Positions 1-12,025 of a stretch of 64,000 bases of DNA are shown one piece after another. Numbering within the stretch: the first letter of the stretch is position 1; each line of letters starts with the position of its first letter. Origin of the DNA: Cyathus striatus (lineage: Eukaryota > Basidiomycota > Agaricomycetes > Agaricales > Nidulariaceae); NCBI GenBank assembly GCA_025738555.1, contig JAOVFP010000003.1:3162001-3226000 (forward strand), read 5' to 3'. Position numbers and translations under genes: made by a program. Under the pieces are notes generated by a model. The model did not search any database and was not told the origin of the DNA. It worked only from the letters and a program-made list of their open reading frames with translations.

Positions 1-301
1 CGTAGAGGTGACAGAAGGAATCCGCATCAAGAAGGTCAAGCCTCCCCCCGTTTCCGGTGGCGAAGACGACAACGAGGAAGAGGAAGAAGAGGAGTTGGAG
101 ATCAAGCACCGCACGTTGACGAAGAGTAGCGTGTTGGGATCTTTAGTTGTCGATGCCAAGTTGGGGAATGAAGAGCCGAGGGGGACGTGGTCTACCCGTG
201 TGTAGGCAACTGTGGTGGTTGGTATTGATGGAGATGTCGGGGTGTCGATTGTGGAGGAGGGTAGTGAGGGTGCTAAACCTTTGAAGGTTGAGACGCCTTG
301 A
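1..301 (+). pseudogene. SSZ1 3'-end fragment (Hsp70-like), broken
   Basis: Conceptual translation matches the last part of the complete SSZ1 gene at 25587-27758, in inverted orientation. It covers the acidic D/E run and the region after it (TLTKSSVLGSLVV, GTWSTRV). A TAG at 203-205 replaces a CAG codon, and about eight codons (the IKATGKLA segment) are missing just before it. The original stop is still visible at 299-301. It is the outer edge of the inverted duplication and is more diverged than the inner arm. Whether more of the gene lies upstream cannot be seen. Confidence 0.9.
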
Positions 302-568
302 GGATTTTTGTAGACGGTTTGGTTTTTTCGGTTTTGGCTTTGCGTTTTAGATAGCATATGACGGGTATATACATATTTTTCTATACAGTGCTATGTGCTT
401 CGCGTATGATTAATAACTGTGGACATTGCATTCAAGCTTCAAGCTTCCAATATTGAGAGCATGTGGTAATGCTGATACGAAAAAAAAAAAAAATTCCTAC
501 AAAACTACGTGTCTATAAAACTACATGTCTGTAAAACTACAAGTCTATAAAGCTACAAGTCTATAAAA
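302..568. other. Short intergenic stretch with poly-A and 17-bp tandem repeats
   Basis: The first 120 bp still matches the right arm (25450-25586) but is diverged. A run of A lies at about 480-493. About five degenerate copies of a 17-bp unit (tctataaaactacaagt-like) follow at 498-571 and have no counterpart in the right arm. The last unit supplies the stop codon of the left HSF-like copy. Confidence 0.7.
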
Positions 569-2571
569 CTACATGCCTTCATCTTCAATAATGCCGAGTT
601 TACGCTCGATCTGTAATATGCTATAGGAAATTTCATCAAGACTAACCCATATTTGATGAAGGTCCGGATCTCCTGGTTCACCAATTTCCCCCACCTCGAC
701 CCCTCCATCGTTGTCACCAACGTGTTCCACTGCTTCCCCCATCTCTTCATCATCCCCAGACTCATCCACGTCTCCTGCTTCCTCAAACTCTTCAACGCCT
801 CCCGCCCCCTCAAACCTCTCAATGCCCCCTGCTTCCTCAAACTCATCAACGCCTCCCGCCCCCTCAAACCCCTCAACGTCTCCTGCTTCCTCAAACTCCT
901 CAATGCCTCCCGCCCCCTCAAACCCGTCAACGTCTCCTGCTTCCTCAAACTCCTCAATGCCTCCCGCCCCCTCAAACCCGTCAATGCCGCCTGCTTCCCC
1001 AAACTCCTCAAACTCACTAGCCTCCTCCGTCTCATCTTCTGCACCCGGATTACACAATTTCACCAGGTCGTCGACACCATCCCGGTGGAAAAGTCCATCC
1101 CTATGCTTGTACGATGCAGCCATCTTCTGGAAAAGTAGAAGTCAGGATAAAAGGGAACAATGCACCTAAACAAAACCATACATACAGTATTGGGGATGGG
1201 CACGAAGTTCCAATGGTGGAGGCGTGCCTTGAGGTTCTTCTGTGTGAGTGCAGTAGATCTTGGGGAGATGCGCCTCCTGTTTGATTCATTTAAGAATTTC
1301 TTCCAATGCTACAAAGTAATATGTAAGCAAAGACATGAAATGTTAATAAAATGACTAACGAGGATATCGAACCCGAATCCGTCTTCCTCCATCGAATGGT
1401 GCGCGCGGTTTTTCGATGTCATCCGATACAACACTTAACAGCGGATCAGGATGAAATTGATAAGGGGAGATATAAAAGCAAGAACGTACTCATACAATCT
1501 ACCGGGAAAGGTGGGAGCAATAGGTAGGTTTTTCCAAGTGTATGGCCCGGTAACCCGCGGCTTCTTGTTAGGCGGCTGATCTTGTGAAGGAGTGGATGGA
1601 GAATGAGCTCGTTTAAGGGTGAGGGTGGAGGGATGGGCACGCTGTTGTATGGGAGTGGAGGGATGGGCATGCTGTTGTATGGGAGTGGAGGGATGGGCAT
1701 GCTGTTGTATGGGAGTGGAGGGATGGGCATGCTGTTGTATGGGAGTGGAGGGATGGGCACGCTGTTGTATGGGGCTGGAAGGAGGAGGACGTTGTTTCTC
1801 AGGGCTAGAGGGAGGAGGACGTTGTTCCCCAATGATAGAGGAAGAGGACGTTGTTTCCTAGGGCTAGAGGGAGGAGGACGTTGTTGCCCAACGATAGAGG
1901 GAGGAGGGACGTTGTTCCCCAATGATAGAGGGAAGAGGACGTTGTTCCCCAATGATAGAGGGAGGAGGACGTTGTTTCCTAGGGCTAGAGGAAGGAGGAC
2001 GTTGTTTCTCCAGGGTAGAGGGAGGAGGACGTTGTTCCCCAACGATAGAGGGAGGAGGACGTTGTTTCCTAGGGCTAGAGGAAGGAGGACGTTGTTTCTC
2101 CGGGGTAGAGGGAGGAGGCGTTGTTGCCCAACGATAGAGGGAGGAGGACGTTGTTCCCCAACGATAGAGGGAGGAGGATGTTGTTCCCCAAGGATAGAGG
2201 GAGGAGGACGTTGTTTCCTAGGGCTAGAGGAAGGAGGGACGTTGTTTCTCCGGGGTAGAGGGAGGAGGCGTTGTTGCCCAACGATAGAGGGAGGAGGACG
2301 TTGTTCCCCAAGGATAGAGGGAGGAGGACGTTGTTGCCCAACGATAGAGGGAGGAGGGACGTTGTTGCCCAATGATAGAGGGAAGAGGACGTTGTTCCCC
2401 AACGATAGAGGGAGGAGGACGTTGTGTCCCAGGGCTAGAGGGAGGATGCTGTTGCCCTTGAGGGGCAATAGTAGAATAGGAATGATAGAGGGGCTGCTGA
2501 GAACTGGTATAGGTGTGGTGTGTGTGACCTTGGTCACGAGATTTGTGACCTGAGTCAGAGTAGTCAGACAT
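569..2571 (-). pseudogene. HSF-like protein, left-arm copy with alternative C-terminus, frameshifted
   Basis: This is the inverted copy of the gene at 23415-25383. The start (MSDYSDSGHK), introns, HSF-like domain and the EEFEEAG-type acidic repeats are all recognisable. In the 30-bp repeat region the copy has about three +1 and three -1 indels relative to the right arm, near 2355, 2268, 2235, 2118, 1902 and 1835. They sum to zero but create internal stops. From about 735 down to 569 the sequence is not homologous to the right copy. It encodes a different C-terminal tail with an amphipathic segment (LHQIWVSLDEI, then ILQIERKLGII) ending in a TAG at 569-571. The indels sit in G/C runs, so consensus errors are an alternative to true decay. 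Confidence 0.8.
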
Positions 2572-4639
2572 GATGATGGTGGTAGGAAGTAAAGAAGAGT
2601 GAACGCAAGGAAATGGTTTATATACGAGCGTTGACGTTGAAAACTCAGCTAATAAAGCGGAGTAATAAAGTGTATATCCCAAAATTATTTCATGCATTTC
2701 TAGTTTTTGTGTCGAGGCATTTAGTACGTCATTCAGAAATCGTTCGTCACGTTACCGCGTTTTTGCTGTCACTCGCGTTGTGCATCTCATAATCTCATTG
2801 GACACACGCGTGTGTCTGTGACATCTTTGTAAAATACTTATATTCCTTCCCGATCGTAGAATCTAGATCGAACAGCTACTGTCGTACTGATCTGAAGAAG
2901 GGTCAAACACTACAATTTCTGTCGACACCGAGGGCATGAGATCTCTGAAGACATAGCAAGAAAGAATAAGTGTCGTACACGTCGCTGTGGTGAAGCTCAG
3001 AAGCTATTCAAATAAAGAAATAGAGTCAACAAACAACATTACCCACTACCTCAGGAACTTTTAGCAATCCGGCATAGGGGTTAGAAGCAGAACAGATAAT
3101 ATATTTCATGTAACTTAGTAGTAAATGATAGTAGTATAATACCAAGACGATTGAGAAGTTGCATAGGTACTGGTAAAAAACGACGAAAGAGAGAACAAAA
3201 AGCCAAACACAGTGCTTGTAAATGCGAGAAGGTCATTAGACCCTGACTAGGACTAATTGTATCTCGACACCACCAAGCTGCCCCTTAGAACCTAACCCCA
3301 TCTCCAAAAGACGCTTTTAGACGAAAGACAGTGAGAACCAAACATCTCAGAGAGCGCACGTAAGTTACAGGCACATCCCACCATCTGTCTGATAAGATCA
3401 TTCCATGTAAGTCATTCAAGCAATTGGTGCGTTCTTTGTGGTGACGAGTGCAGCCATTCTCGACATCAGGTCTCCCTGTAGTGGTGAGCATGAGGGTAGC
3501 CTAAACGACAAAGTCTACCCCGGATGAGGCTGTAATGGTTGATGATGTGGCACGTTATGTACATGCAAAACCTGAACCGGGTGATACTAGACAGTCGAGG
3601 CTTGATAGTGTTCAGCTGCAAAGAAAGGTTAAGCACATTGAGTTGTGTACAAATATGTATAAGAACGCACTCAGGAGGCTGCCACACCAACACATAGACT
3701 TTTCTTCACAAAGTTCCGTAGCAACTCAACCCTGGGTTCATCGACGGCCCGCATGTTGGCTTGGGAGAGGAAGACGATATGGTGGACGCAGTGGTTGTGA
3801 GTGACCGGGTAGTGATGATCGTGGTGATCGTGGCGGTCATAAGCGGCTGCTGTTTACCAAGACTAAACACCTCGTAATCCACCACGTCTAACCCGCCATC
3901 TCCATCCTTTCTATATCCCATAGATGCCCTTGCCACGTGCATAGCTTCTTGTACCAGCAAGCGTTGAGTTGTCGTACTCAGATAGCTGAAGATGCTAAGT
4001 CTCCATGAGTTGCGAGAGCTCGTACTCGTTGGGTTTTGAGGAAGATAGTTGGGGGATGTGGCGTGAACACTGACGACGGTCGACATTCTGTGGTCTTTGC
4101 CAAGGTGGTAGAGGGCGACCATCAATTTCTAAAGTGCATGGTTAGTACGGATATCATGTACAGTAGGGTGAAGAATGTACCTGTAGCTCGACTCAGAAAC
4201 CATGTAATAGCGTTTCAAGTGCACCCACATTTGCTCTATCACCCCAATCCCCTCCGAAAACTGCCATCTCTACGACATCTACAATCCCAATGCAAAACTC
4301 AACCCTCTGGCCTTCGGCCACGTAGACTATGACGGACAGGCGAAGGATCGTTTCCTTGGTATAGAGAATAGTGCTTCAACGATTCGTTGTTTTCACTGCA
4401 CTGGGATCCAGGGTTCGAGAATGTTTGAGATGCGTAGGACAGTGCATTTTGCAGGATCTAATACCGTTCATATGGGTAGCGATGTGTCGATGGGAAGGCC
4501 ACAGAGGGGGATATGAACCCAGCAGGTGGCCGCTGGGGTGCGTCGCATTCTATGCAGAGCCTATTGTGCAGGTCAGCCCAACGAAACCGTAAGCAAAAGG
4601 AGGTAACATACATATGCAAACCAATCAACGTCGAGTTAA
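2572..4639. other. Left-arm segment without a recognised gene
   Basis: This segment matches 21346-23414 in the right arm almost base for base. A TATA-like box for the HSF-like gene lies at about 2617-2623 on the minus strand. Open frames of up to 139 codons occur (3706-4125, minus strand), and plausible intron borders are visible between 3700 and 4600. No domain could be recognised in any frame. It could hold an unknown gene or the remains of one. Confidence 0.5.
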
Positions 4640-5810
4640 GTGTTGGCGAGGAGTAAAGAACAAGATCCGAACGTTGAGGACGTGTTCACTCTCCTTCAAT
4701 GTACTGAAGCTGGTCTCAACCAAGCTGAGGCTGGGTGCCGTCTTGAGCTCTTCGGTCCCAATAGGCTCGAGTCTGAGGAGCAGAACCCCTCTTATGGGTT
4801 AGTACTCACCCTCCTATTTCTCCCGAGAGCCTCTGTTGACATGCTCTGCGTAGTTCCTTTCGTTCATGTGGAACCACCTGTCCTGGATCATGGAAGCAGC
4901 TGCGCTCATCGCTATCACCATCAGTATTTTGGTTATCGCTGAAATTTTCTCCTTGTACACCAGTTTCCATTACCAGCACTGCCGTGGTCTCGACAACATC
5001 CTAGCACTCCCGATCGGTGGTGTCCCTATTGCCGTGCCCACTGTATTGTCCGTCACTCTCGCCGTCGGCGCCAGCAGCTCGCCAAGTACAAGGCCATCAT
5101 TACCCGTATCACTGCTATCGAAGGGTTGCCTGGTGTCACCATCTTGTGCTCTGACAAGACCGGTAGCCTTACTACCAACAAGCTCACCATTGATCACAGC
5201 ACCATTAAGATGTATGGCCCATTCTCCGCTGACGACGTTATCCTACTTGTTGCCTACGCTTCCCGTACCGAGAATCAGGACGTGATCGATGCTTCCATCG
5301 TTCAGGCTGCCGGTGATATCACCTGCGCTTGCGCTGGCATCAAGCTTTTGGACTTCAAGCCTTTCAACCCCGTCGATAAGCATACCGAGATCACTTATCT
5401 CGAGGAGACATCCAGCAAACCCAAGCACATCACGAAGGGTATGAATAGAGTCGTATCGAGCTTTGGATGCGCAACAAGACTGAGAAGATTAAGAACCGTC
5501 TCGAGGCTGATGTTAAGGAGGAGTACGCATCCCACGGTCTTCATGCTCTCAATGTCGCTTTCGAGGAAGTTGAGGGTGATGGTGCCGATGCCCTCGCTCT
5601 CGGTGTCAAGGTCAAGATAGTTACTGGTGATAGCTGGCTATCGCAAATGAAACTGGACGTTGTCTGGGACTTGGTGACCACATGCACTCTGCCAAGGTGT
5701 TGAAAGATAGATCCGCTCCCAGTAGCAAGAACACCTTGCTCGATAAGATGATTATGGATGCCGATGGTTTCGCTGGAGTCCGGATACGTGCGGAGTACTG
5801 ATCCCGCCAT
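4640..5810 (+). pseudogene. Plasma-membrane H+-ATPase (PMA1-type) remnant, left arm
   Basis: Pieces of a fungal P-type proton pump appear in order. They are the cytosolic N-terminal stretch, the first membrane hairpin (FMWNHLSWIMEAAALIAI), the region before the phosphorylation site (GGVPIAVPTVLSVTLAVGA), the phosphorylation motif CSDKTGSLTTNK (the family has T for that S), part of the nucleotide-binding domain, and a P-domain piece ending DALALGVKVKIVTGD. The actuator domain, most of the nucleotide domain and all C-terminal membrane helices are missing, and several frameshifts separate the pieces. The left copy lacks one C of a CCC run near 5070 that the right copy keeps. It cannot make a pump. 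It may be a captured gene fragment. Confidence 0.85.
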
Positions 5811-7812
5811 CTATAACAAGCTTCATGAGGTTAGCCTTATCATGGAAGGAGGACTGGTAAACGAGCTGGAGAGTCTGGAGGCCCCTCAGAATCGCTGCAC
5901 ATTCCCTCGGTTTGGTAGATTATTTCACTTTGAATTGTCAGACTAATCATTTTATAGGGCTTACGGTGCAAAAGACAGCGCATACATCCAGCTCGCACAA
6001 AGCTACGAAGCTCTCAAACGTGAGTTCATACAGAAAGAAGGCCAGCTTGACATGCTTAGGTATGCAGTACTTTCTTTTGTTTGAGATTGCTTACATTAGT
6101 TGGCCTTTAGATCAGAAAACTCCGAATTGCTTCAAATTATACGAGAATTTCGCTCTCTTCATGCACTACCACCACCGCCAAGCACTGGTGCTAGTACATG
6201 ATTTCTTGATTTCACCAAACCGAGGCCTCCTATTCGAGCACTGCAAAAGCATGAGCGTTGCCAGCTCAAGTTCTGGTCATACCAGGTTTTTCTTGCAGAA
6301 AGGGCTGAGCGAAGGAAGAAATCGTCGATGGAGGTAAACAAGAAGGATAACAACGAGGCAACGGATGGAGAGGAGGAGAGTGCCAAAGAGGGCTCCAGTA
6401 GCAAGAAGAGCAGGAAGAAATCAAAAAACCCGAAAATGCTCTGGTATATTGAGACCCTGGAGGGTCATCGAGTTTCCCCCTACATCATCAGAGATATCCG
6501 AGCTTCTCGGGTACTGTGGCAGAGGATGGCCGACAAAGGATTAGCAAAACGAAAATGGAAGACAAATGATCCCGAAGTGAAGGATGTGTTTTACGACGAG
6601 ATGTGCTCGAGGCACCCTGAACTATCGTACTCAGAGGGTTTCTGGAAAGCAAAACAGGTTGCGACTGACGGGTACTCTTCGTGGTACAAGAATCATGGAC
6701 CGAAGAATGTAGACAGCAAACGTCCTACCTCCTCAAGCCCTGAAGATGACGACGAGCGTGCTAAAAAAAGCGCCGTGTATCAAGCAGCCCCGAGCCCAAC
6801 GACTCAGAATTTGAAGGCCTGATTCGTCTCTCCGAGGAGTCTGAAGATTTTGCGAAGCCGGCAGGTCCATCATCAGCTGATACAAAGTAAGCCTAATCAA
6901 ATGTCTTGGACCGTGCTGATATATCTGTAGATGTAATCCTAAACTCGACGCGAATTCACGCAAAAAGGCCCCAAAGGCTGAAACAAACAAGACTACTGCC
7001 CTCAAGATATCAAAACCTGCAAGTTTAGCGGTTTCATTCAAAAGCCCACTGTGAGTTGGTGATTTCTTCTTCGTAACTTGTACGGTTACACCTTCTTAGG
7101 GCTGGTCTTTTCAATGCCAAAGGTAGTGCTGCCTACGGTGCAAAGATGTCAAAAGGCAAGTATTTTTGTTCCATTACCGTGATATATTAAAATACAGCAG
7201 CCAGTGAATCGAAACCTCATACAGAAGGACCCTGCAGTGCAACGCCAGCCCCCGCCAGCTCCCCAGCCACTCCCAGCCACTGCCACGCCATCCCACCTGA
7301 CAACCTACCAGTGCAACGCCAGCTCTGCCATCCCCACTCGACACCCCTCCAGCGCAACGCCAACCTCTGCCGGCTCCACCTGATGCCCAGTCCCTGCCAG
7401 TTCCCCTCGACGTACTGCCACCCCCACCCGACACTCTACCAGTGCAACGCCAGCATCTGCCGGCTCCACCCGATGCCCAGTCCCTGCCAGCTCCCCTCAA
7501 CGCACTGTCATCCCCACCCGACACCCTACCAACGCAACGCGTGGCTTCTGCTATCATCACTAAACCACGCAAGTCGCGAAAGGCGACAGTTGGAAAGAAG
7601 GAAACGGTGAAGTAAGTAATAGAATTGCTTACTTTGCTTTTTGACACGCCTCCTAGGAGTCGACGGAAAGCATTGTGGATAGAAGAGCATCCACAGGGGA
7701 CCGAGGCAGATTTCCATGACTTCTGGGAAACTCTGCCAGCTGAGTTACGAAACGTAAGTTTTCTTTCTTCTGTTGTTATCCTAACGCTGATTGTACTTAG
7801 CGATGTGACTGA
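5758..7812 (+). CDS. Gene 2, left copy: coiled-coil / W-rich domain protein of unknown family
   Basis: A multi-exon gene with the same layout as gene 1 at 9070-11755. An N-terminal coiled coil (YIQLAQSYEALKREF, LDMLR) is followed by an LKFW...FLAE motif, then a lysine-rich linker. The middle domain (MLWYIETLEGHRVSP ... YSEGFWKAKQVATDGYSSWY) follows, then acidic/serine-rich sequence and Pro-rich tandem repeats of about 84 bp (7310-7540). The C-terminal domain reads ALWIEEHPQGTEADFHDFW. The start could be 5758 or the in-frame ATG at 5842; the upstream one lies in DNA derived from the ATPase remnant. A TGA sits in frame at about 6198 in both arms, so either a small intron is missed or the gene is damaged. 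The left copy also lacks one A of an eight-A run near 6763. Function is unknown; DNA binding is only a guess. Confidence 0.55.
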
Positions 7813-9069
7813 GGATATGCGCTGAGGTAGTGGAGGTAGCGGTGGATGTAGCTGATAGGTTGTGGAAGAGGTAGTAGAAGGGATAGAGAGTGCGTAGGAG
7901 GGGGTAGCGGTAGGTACTAGGGGGTAGTGCCTCGGGACAGGCTCAATGATTGGCGCTCTATTCCCCTTCACTGCACTCGATTTCTTTCATTTCTGCTTCA
8001 TTCCACTCGATTATGCATCATTCCGCTCGATTCCGTGTCATTCCGCTCGATTCTGCTGGATTTTGCTCGATTCTGCTTATATTAGGTACTTTTGCTAGGT
8101 GATATTGTACTTGTAATTGCTAAATGAAATGAAATATAATAATGAAAATAAAACTCTGTTGTAGTCAACCAGACTCGATTTGAATCGAGTATCATCGACC
8201 GATTTCCTCTTCCCGCCTTAATGAACCCACCCGAGCAAAAGTCCTCAATGCCTCATCGATGCCTCATCCCCAGTGAAAAGTCCGTCGAGGGAATCGAGGG
8301 AAAATCGAGTCAAAACGAGAAGTCTCGTTCTGGCTCGATTTTTGCAACTATACTTGATCAGTTCTAGATCAATCAAGCAGTAAATCAAGCCAGGTATAGA
8401 AGAATCGAGTCTAAATAGAAGGTGTGTTTAATTTCCTTTTCCAGTATGCCATTAAGTCCAAAATCTTATCCATTTCAAGAACTATCGAGGTACAACGAGA
8501 CGTATCAAGAAAAATATAAGCATTACCATCCCCCCTTTCAAATCAAGTGCCATCGAGCGCCATCGAGCACTATCAAGCACCCATCAAGCAGCATCGAGTG
8601 CCATCGAGCACGATCAAGAGCCCTCCCGAGGCCCCCTTGCTCCCTCCCCCCCCTTTCCCTTGCTGCTTCCGGCTCGCTCGCCCTCCCGCTCCTCCCCTTG
8701 CGCCTTCCCACTGCCCTGGCTCGCCCGCCTGCTCCTCCCCCTGCGCCAACGCTCCCTCACACTGCCTTGGCCCACCTGCTCGCTCCTCTCCATTCCCTTG
8801 CTGCTTCCGGCTGCCCTCGCCCACTCACTCGCTCCTTTCCTCTCGCCAATGCTCCCTCCCACTGCTCTCGTCCGCCCGTCCGCCCGCTCCTCCCCACTGC
8901 CCTCGCTCACTTGCTCACTCGTTTCCTTCCCTCCCTCTGCCCTCGCTTGCTTCCTTTCCCCTCCACTTACTCCTGCCCCTCCTCATCTCGTAATTGTTGA
9001 TACAATAGCCTAAAGTATATGTTAACTTAATAGAATAATAAAAAACAGCATGAATTCAATGCACTCACT
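7813..9069. other. Intergenic: TCGA-rich motif cluster and CT-rich tract (left arm)
   Basis: This lies between the convergent 3' ends of gene 2 and gene 1. From about 7965 to 8610 the words TCGATT, ATCGAG and CTCGAT recur dozens of times, including a palindromic ACTCGATT-tg-AATCGAGT near 8168. From about 8620 to 8990 the + strand is almost pure C/T with CTCGCC/CTCC repeats. Open frames here are low-complexity artefacts. Confidence 0.6.
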
Positions 9070-11755
9070 TTATTGTTTTGTTGTCGATCTGACATTTACT
9101 CCCTTCGCATTAGTAGTAGCCTAATAATAAAATCAATAGTTTGTTGGCGAATTAAGAACATTAATCTATTTACCTTGGCGCGCTCATCACAGACAGCATT
9201 CCAGTGAATCCGGAACTCTTCTTCTGTACCTCCAGGGTGCGTAGATATCCACTCGGACTTATACATATTTCTGAAAGACAGTAACGTTAGTACAAAGTCA
9301 AAGAAAATATAAGCTCTTACTTTGCATTGTTGACCTTTCCGGCTCTAGCAATTTTTGATTTGCGCGCTTTGACTGGAGCCGCTGGACTTGGATTGATAGT
9401 GGTCGGTTTGGAAGCCTGGATGGCATTAGTAATCGCATTATCTAGTAAAGAATAAACTAGCCTTTTCATTTAAAGTACCAACTTGGCCTGTATCCTCCTC
9501 TTGTGTTGGCAATATCTTGCTTAATGGAATGGTTGTCGATGTTGAAGTGGCATTAAGAGGGTTAAGGAGGGGAACCGGCTTCGATGTGCCAGCACTGCTT
9601 GAGGATGTCGTTGCTGTGTTCACCGCGGAGGCCGGGATTGCACGCGGCGGCATCATCTTGCTTAACGGAGCAGTTGTCGGTGTTGGGTTTGAGTGGGTAT
9701 GAGTAGGGAGGGCCCGAAGGGGAACCGGCCGACACGCTAGTGCTGCTTGAGGAGGTTGTTGTCATGTTTACAGCAGATGACCGAATTGCAGTCAATGATG
9801 AACCTGCCATATTCACAGTCGTCAAAGCGTCGGTAGAAGATGAGAGTGACGAGGTTGATGACGTTCCCGCGTTCATAGTATTCGAATGGTCGGTGGCAGA
9901 AGAGAGTGGTGAGGTCCTGGATAATGCATCGGCCAGCTGAGCAAGGCATGAAAGTGAACTCGTGTTCACAACTTTAGAAGGGATGCTGGTGGACCGTGGT
10001 TGAGTGCATAGTAAGTGAAAACAATGAATAAAAGGAATTTTAGATAACTCTCACCCAATATTGCTTGGGGGTGTACCCAGGGCACGAACCAGAGGAGTTT
10101 GGTGCAGCGGAAGAGGAGCTGGGCGGTAAATCTGCAGCAGTAGAAAAGGTAGTCAGTTCTGATGCAAAAAAGGCGGGCCCGTGTTGATTCTTGGAAGTTT
10201 AAAATACTACCTTCCAAACTGCTATCTGGGGGCAAAGCTGTTGTGGTCGAAGATATTGGTGGTGTCAGTATGGTGGGCTGGAAGGTGTCAGTACCGCCCA
10301 TTGCCAAAGATCCATTTTGTTCATGATTCAAAAGCCCTAAACTAAGAAAAAAGTTAGAACATATCCATTGGAATAAACTAGAAGTACAGCGGGTTTTCCA
10401 GCAGCATATCGTCGTCGTCATCATCATTCTGTGGTAGGTGGAAAGGGGAGGACTGGAGGACTTCAACATCATCTTCCTGCAAGCGAAAAGGAGAGGATGG
10501 GGGAAGTACATCGTCATCCTGTTGCAGTTGAAAAGGGGAGGAAGGAGGGAGTTCATCGTCACCACTGGGGGAAGAGGGGATGGTGTACAATCTCTCATGA
10601 AACGTGTCCGGTGTTGATGAACGTCTGAGCTTCTTGGCCAGGGGTCGCCCTTCTTCATCACCTGATGAAGAACCACTACTCTCGGTGTCTTCACTCTCAG
10701 AATCCCTTCTCAATCTTCTATTCCCACTGCGCCTTGACCCCTTTCCCTTCCCTTTCCCTTTCCCTTTCCCTTTCCCCTTCCCCTTCCCCTTGCCGTTTCG
10801 ACTCGAGATCCATGACGGATAGTCTTCTGTCGCGATTTGCTCCGCCTTCCAATACAACGGCCCATAGGTGAGTTCTGGATATTTGATGCACATTTCACGG
10901 AGGTAATAGTTCCGGGCGACTGAACTAATATCCTTCCAAACATCTGGTGCGAGGTCCAAGCTGAGGAGAAAAGCCCATATATCTTTTGTGGATCTTCGGA
11001 TAGCCTTCTTTACGCTACCTAAAACAGGGTCGCCATTGATATTTTCAATGTAAGCCAACATTGAAACTTCATTGCTGGATTTCTGGCCCCGTTTCCTGTA
11101 GGCCTTACCATCCATAGGAGATTCCGCTTTCTTCTTCTTCTTTTCGGCAAGGTAGAGTTCCTTTCCCCAATACTTGAGGTTTCCACAGTGTTGCTCATCC
11201 AAGACCGGAGGTGGGGGAACATCAGGTTTGAGGATGTCATACGGGAGTGCTCTGCCAGAAGATGTTGACGAAGAATCATGGCCTGAGGAACGACTATCCT
11301 TTACGACGAGAAGGTGTTCATATGCTTTCCTAGTGCACGAACGTGTTTAGTATTCTCAGAAGTGTAAGGAACTAACTTTAAAGCATCTAATTCGCCAGAA
11401 GTATGAATATACTTCTCATTCAGAGCGATGTACTCTTGCTGAAGTTGACTATATGCGGTTGCATCTGGAGGAGAAGGGCCAAATTGTTGATGAGTCAGAG
11501 TAGAGTATTGAGGGCGTTGTATGCAAGAGTATTTTGCTGAGTTGTGGAGAAATTTGAGTCATTGAAGCTCTGTGTTGCTTGCGAGGAGTTTGGGAGAGGC
11601 TGAAACTGTGAGGACCGAGAGAACTGAGATGAAGAACCTGGAAACTGAGACTGCGTGGAGCTGTTGAACTGAGATAGGCCACTGAATGTATTGAGATCAA
11701 ACACAGGAGGGGGAGGAGGCCGAAAGTTCATATTGTTATTGTGGGCAGTAGACAT
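9070..11755 (-). pseudogene. Gene 1, left copy: coiled-coil / W-rich domain protein, frameshifted
   Basis: This is the inverted copy of the gene at 14222-16909, with the same six-intron structure. The 274-codon middle stretch is identical in the two arms. Two indels break it relative to the right copy: one missing C in a CCCC run near 11512 (after TLAYNA) and a 2-bp deletion near 9735 (GTCGAAGCC becomes GTCGGCC). Both could be real inactivation or consensus errors in the left arm. For domain content see the right copy. Confidence 0.7.
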
Positions 11756-12025
11756 GAGAGTCGGGAGAGGGAGTGGGTTCCTCGACAGAGAGCGCACCGA
11801 CGCCTTTGTTTGGCTATGCAGGGAGGAACAAACAATGGACCTAAACCCGACTTAACCGACTTCCGGTCATTGCTTTCAATTTTTTTTGGCCTCTATCTCC
11901 CTCTTCATCTTCTCCACTCTAGGAAACCTCAGGATATTGGCAGCTACAACAAATATGCTCTAGGTAACAGTATGTGGAGAAGGAATTCTAGGTCAAACTC
12001 AAAGCTGCAGCCAAAATGCAGTGCT
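11756..12025. other. Upstream region of gene 1, left arm
   Basis: This is the 5' flank of gene 1, identical to 13952-14221. It has a T-rich stretch near 11880 and no recognisable coding sequence beyond a 123-codon open frame of unlikely composition. Confidence 0.4.

Noticed and set aside
1603..2553. Long plus-strand open frame of GRGRRTLFPNDRG-like repeats
   Set aside because: It is the antisense of the 30-bp coding minisatellite of the HSF-like gene. A 30-bp repeat keeps all frames open, so length is no evidence of coding.
8422..9013. Several overlapping frames rich in Ser/Pro/Leu (and the antisense Gly/Arg frames)
   Set aside because: They arise from the CT-rich low-complexity tract, are open in several frames at once, and have no partner domains.
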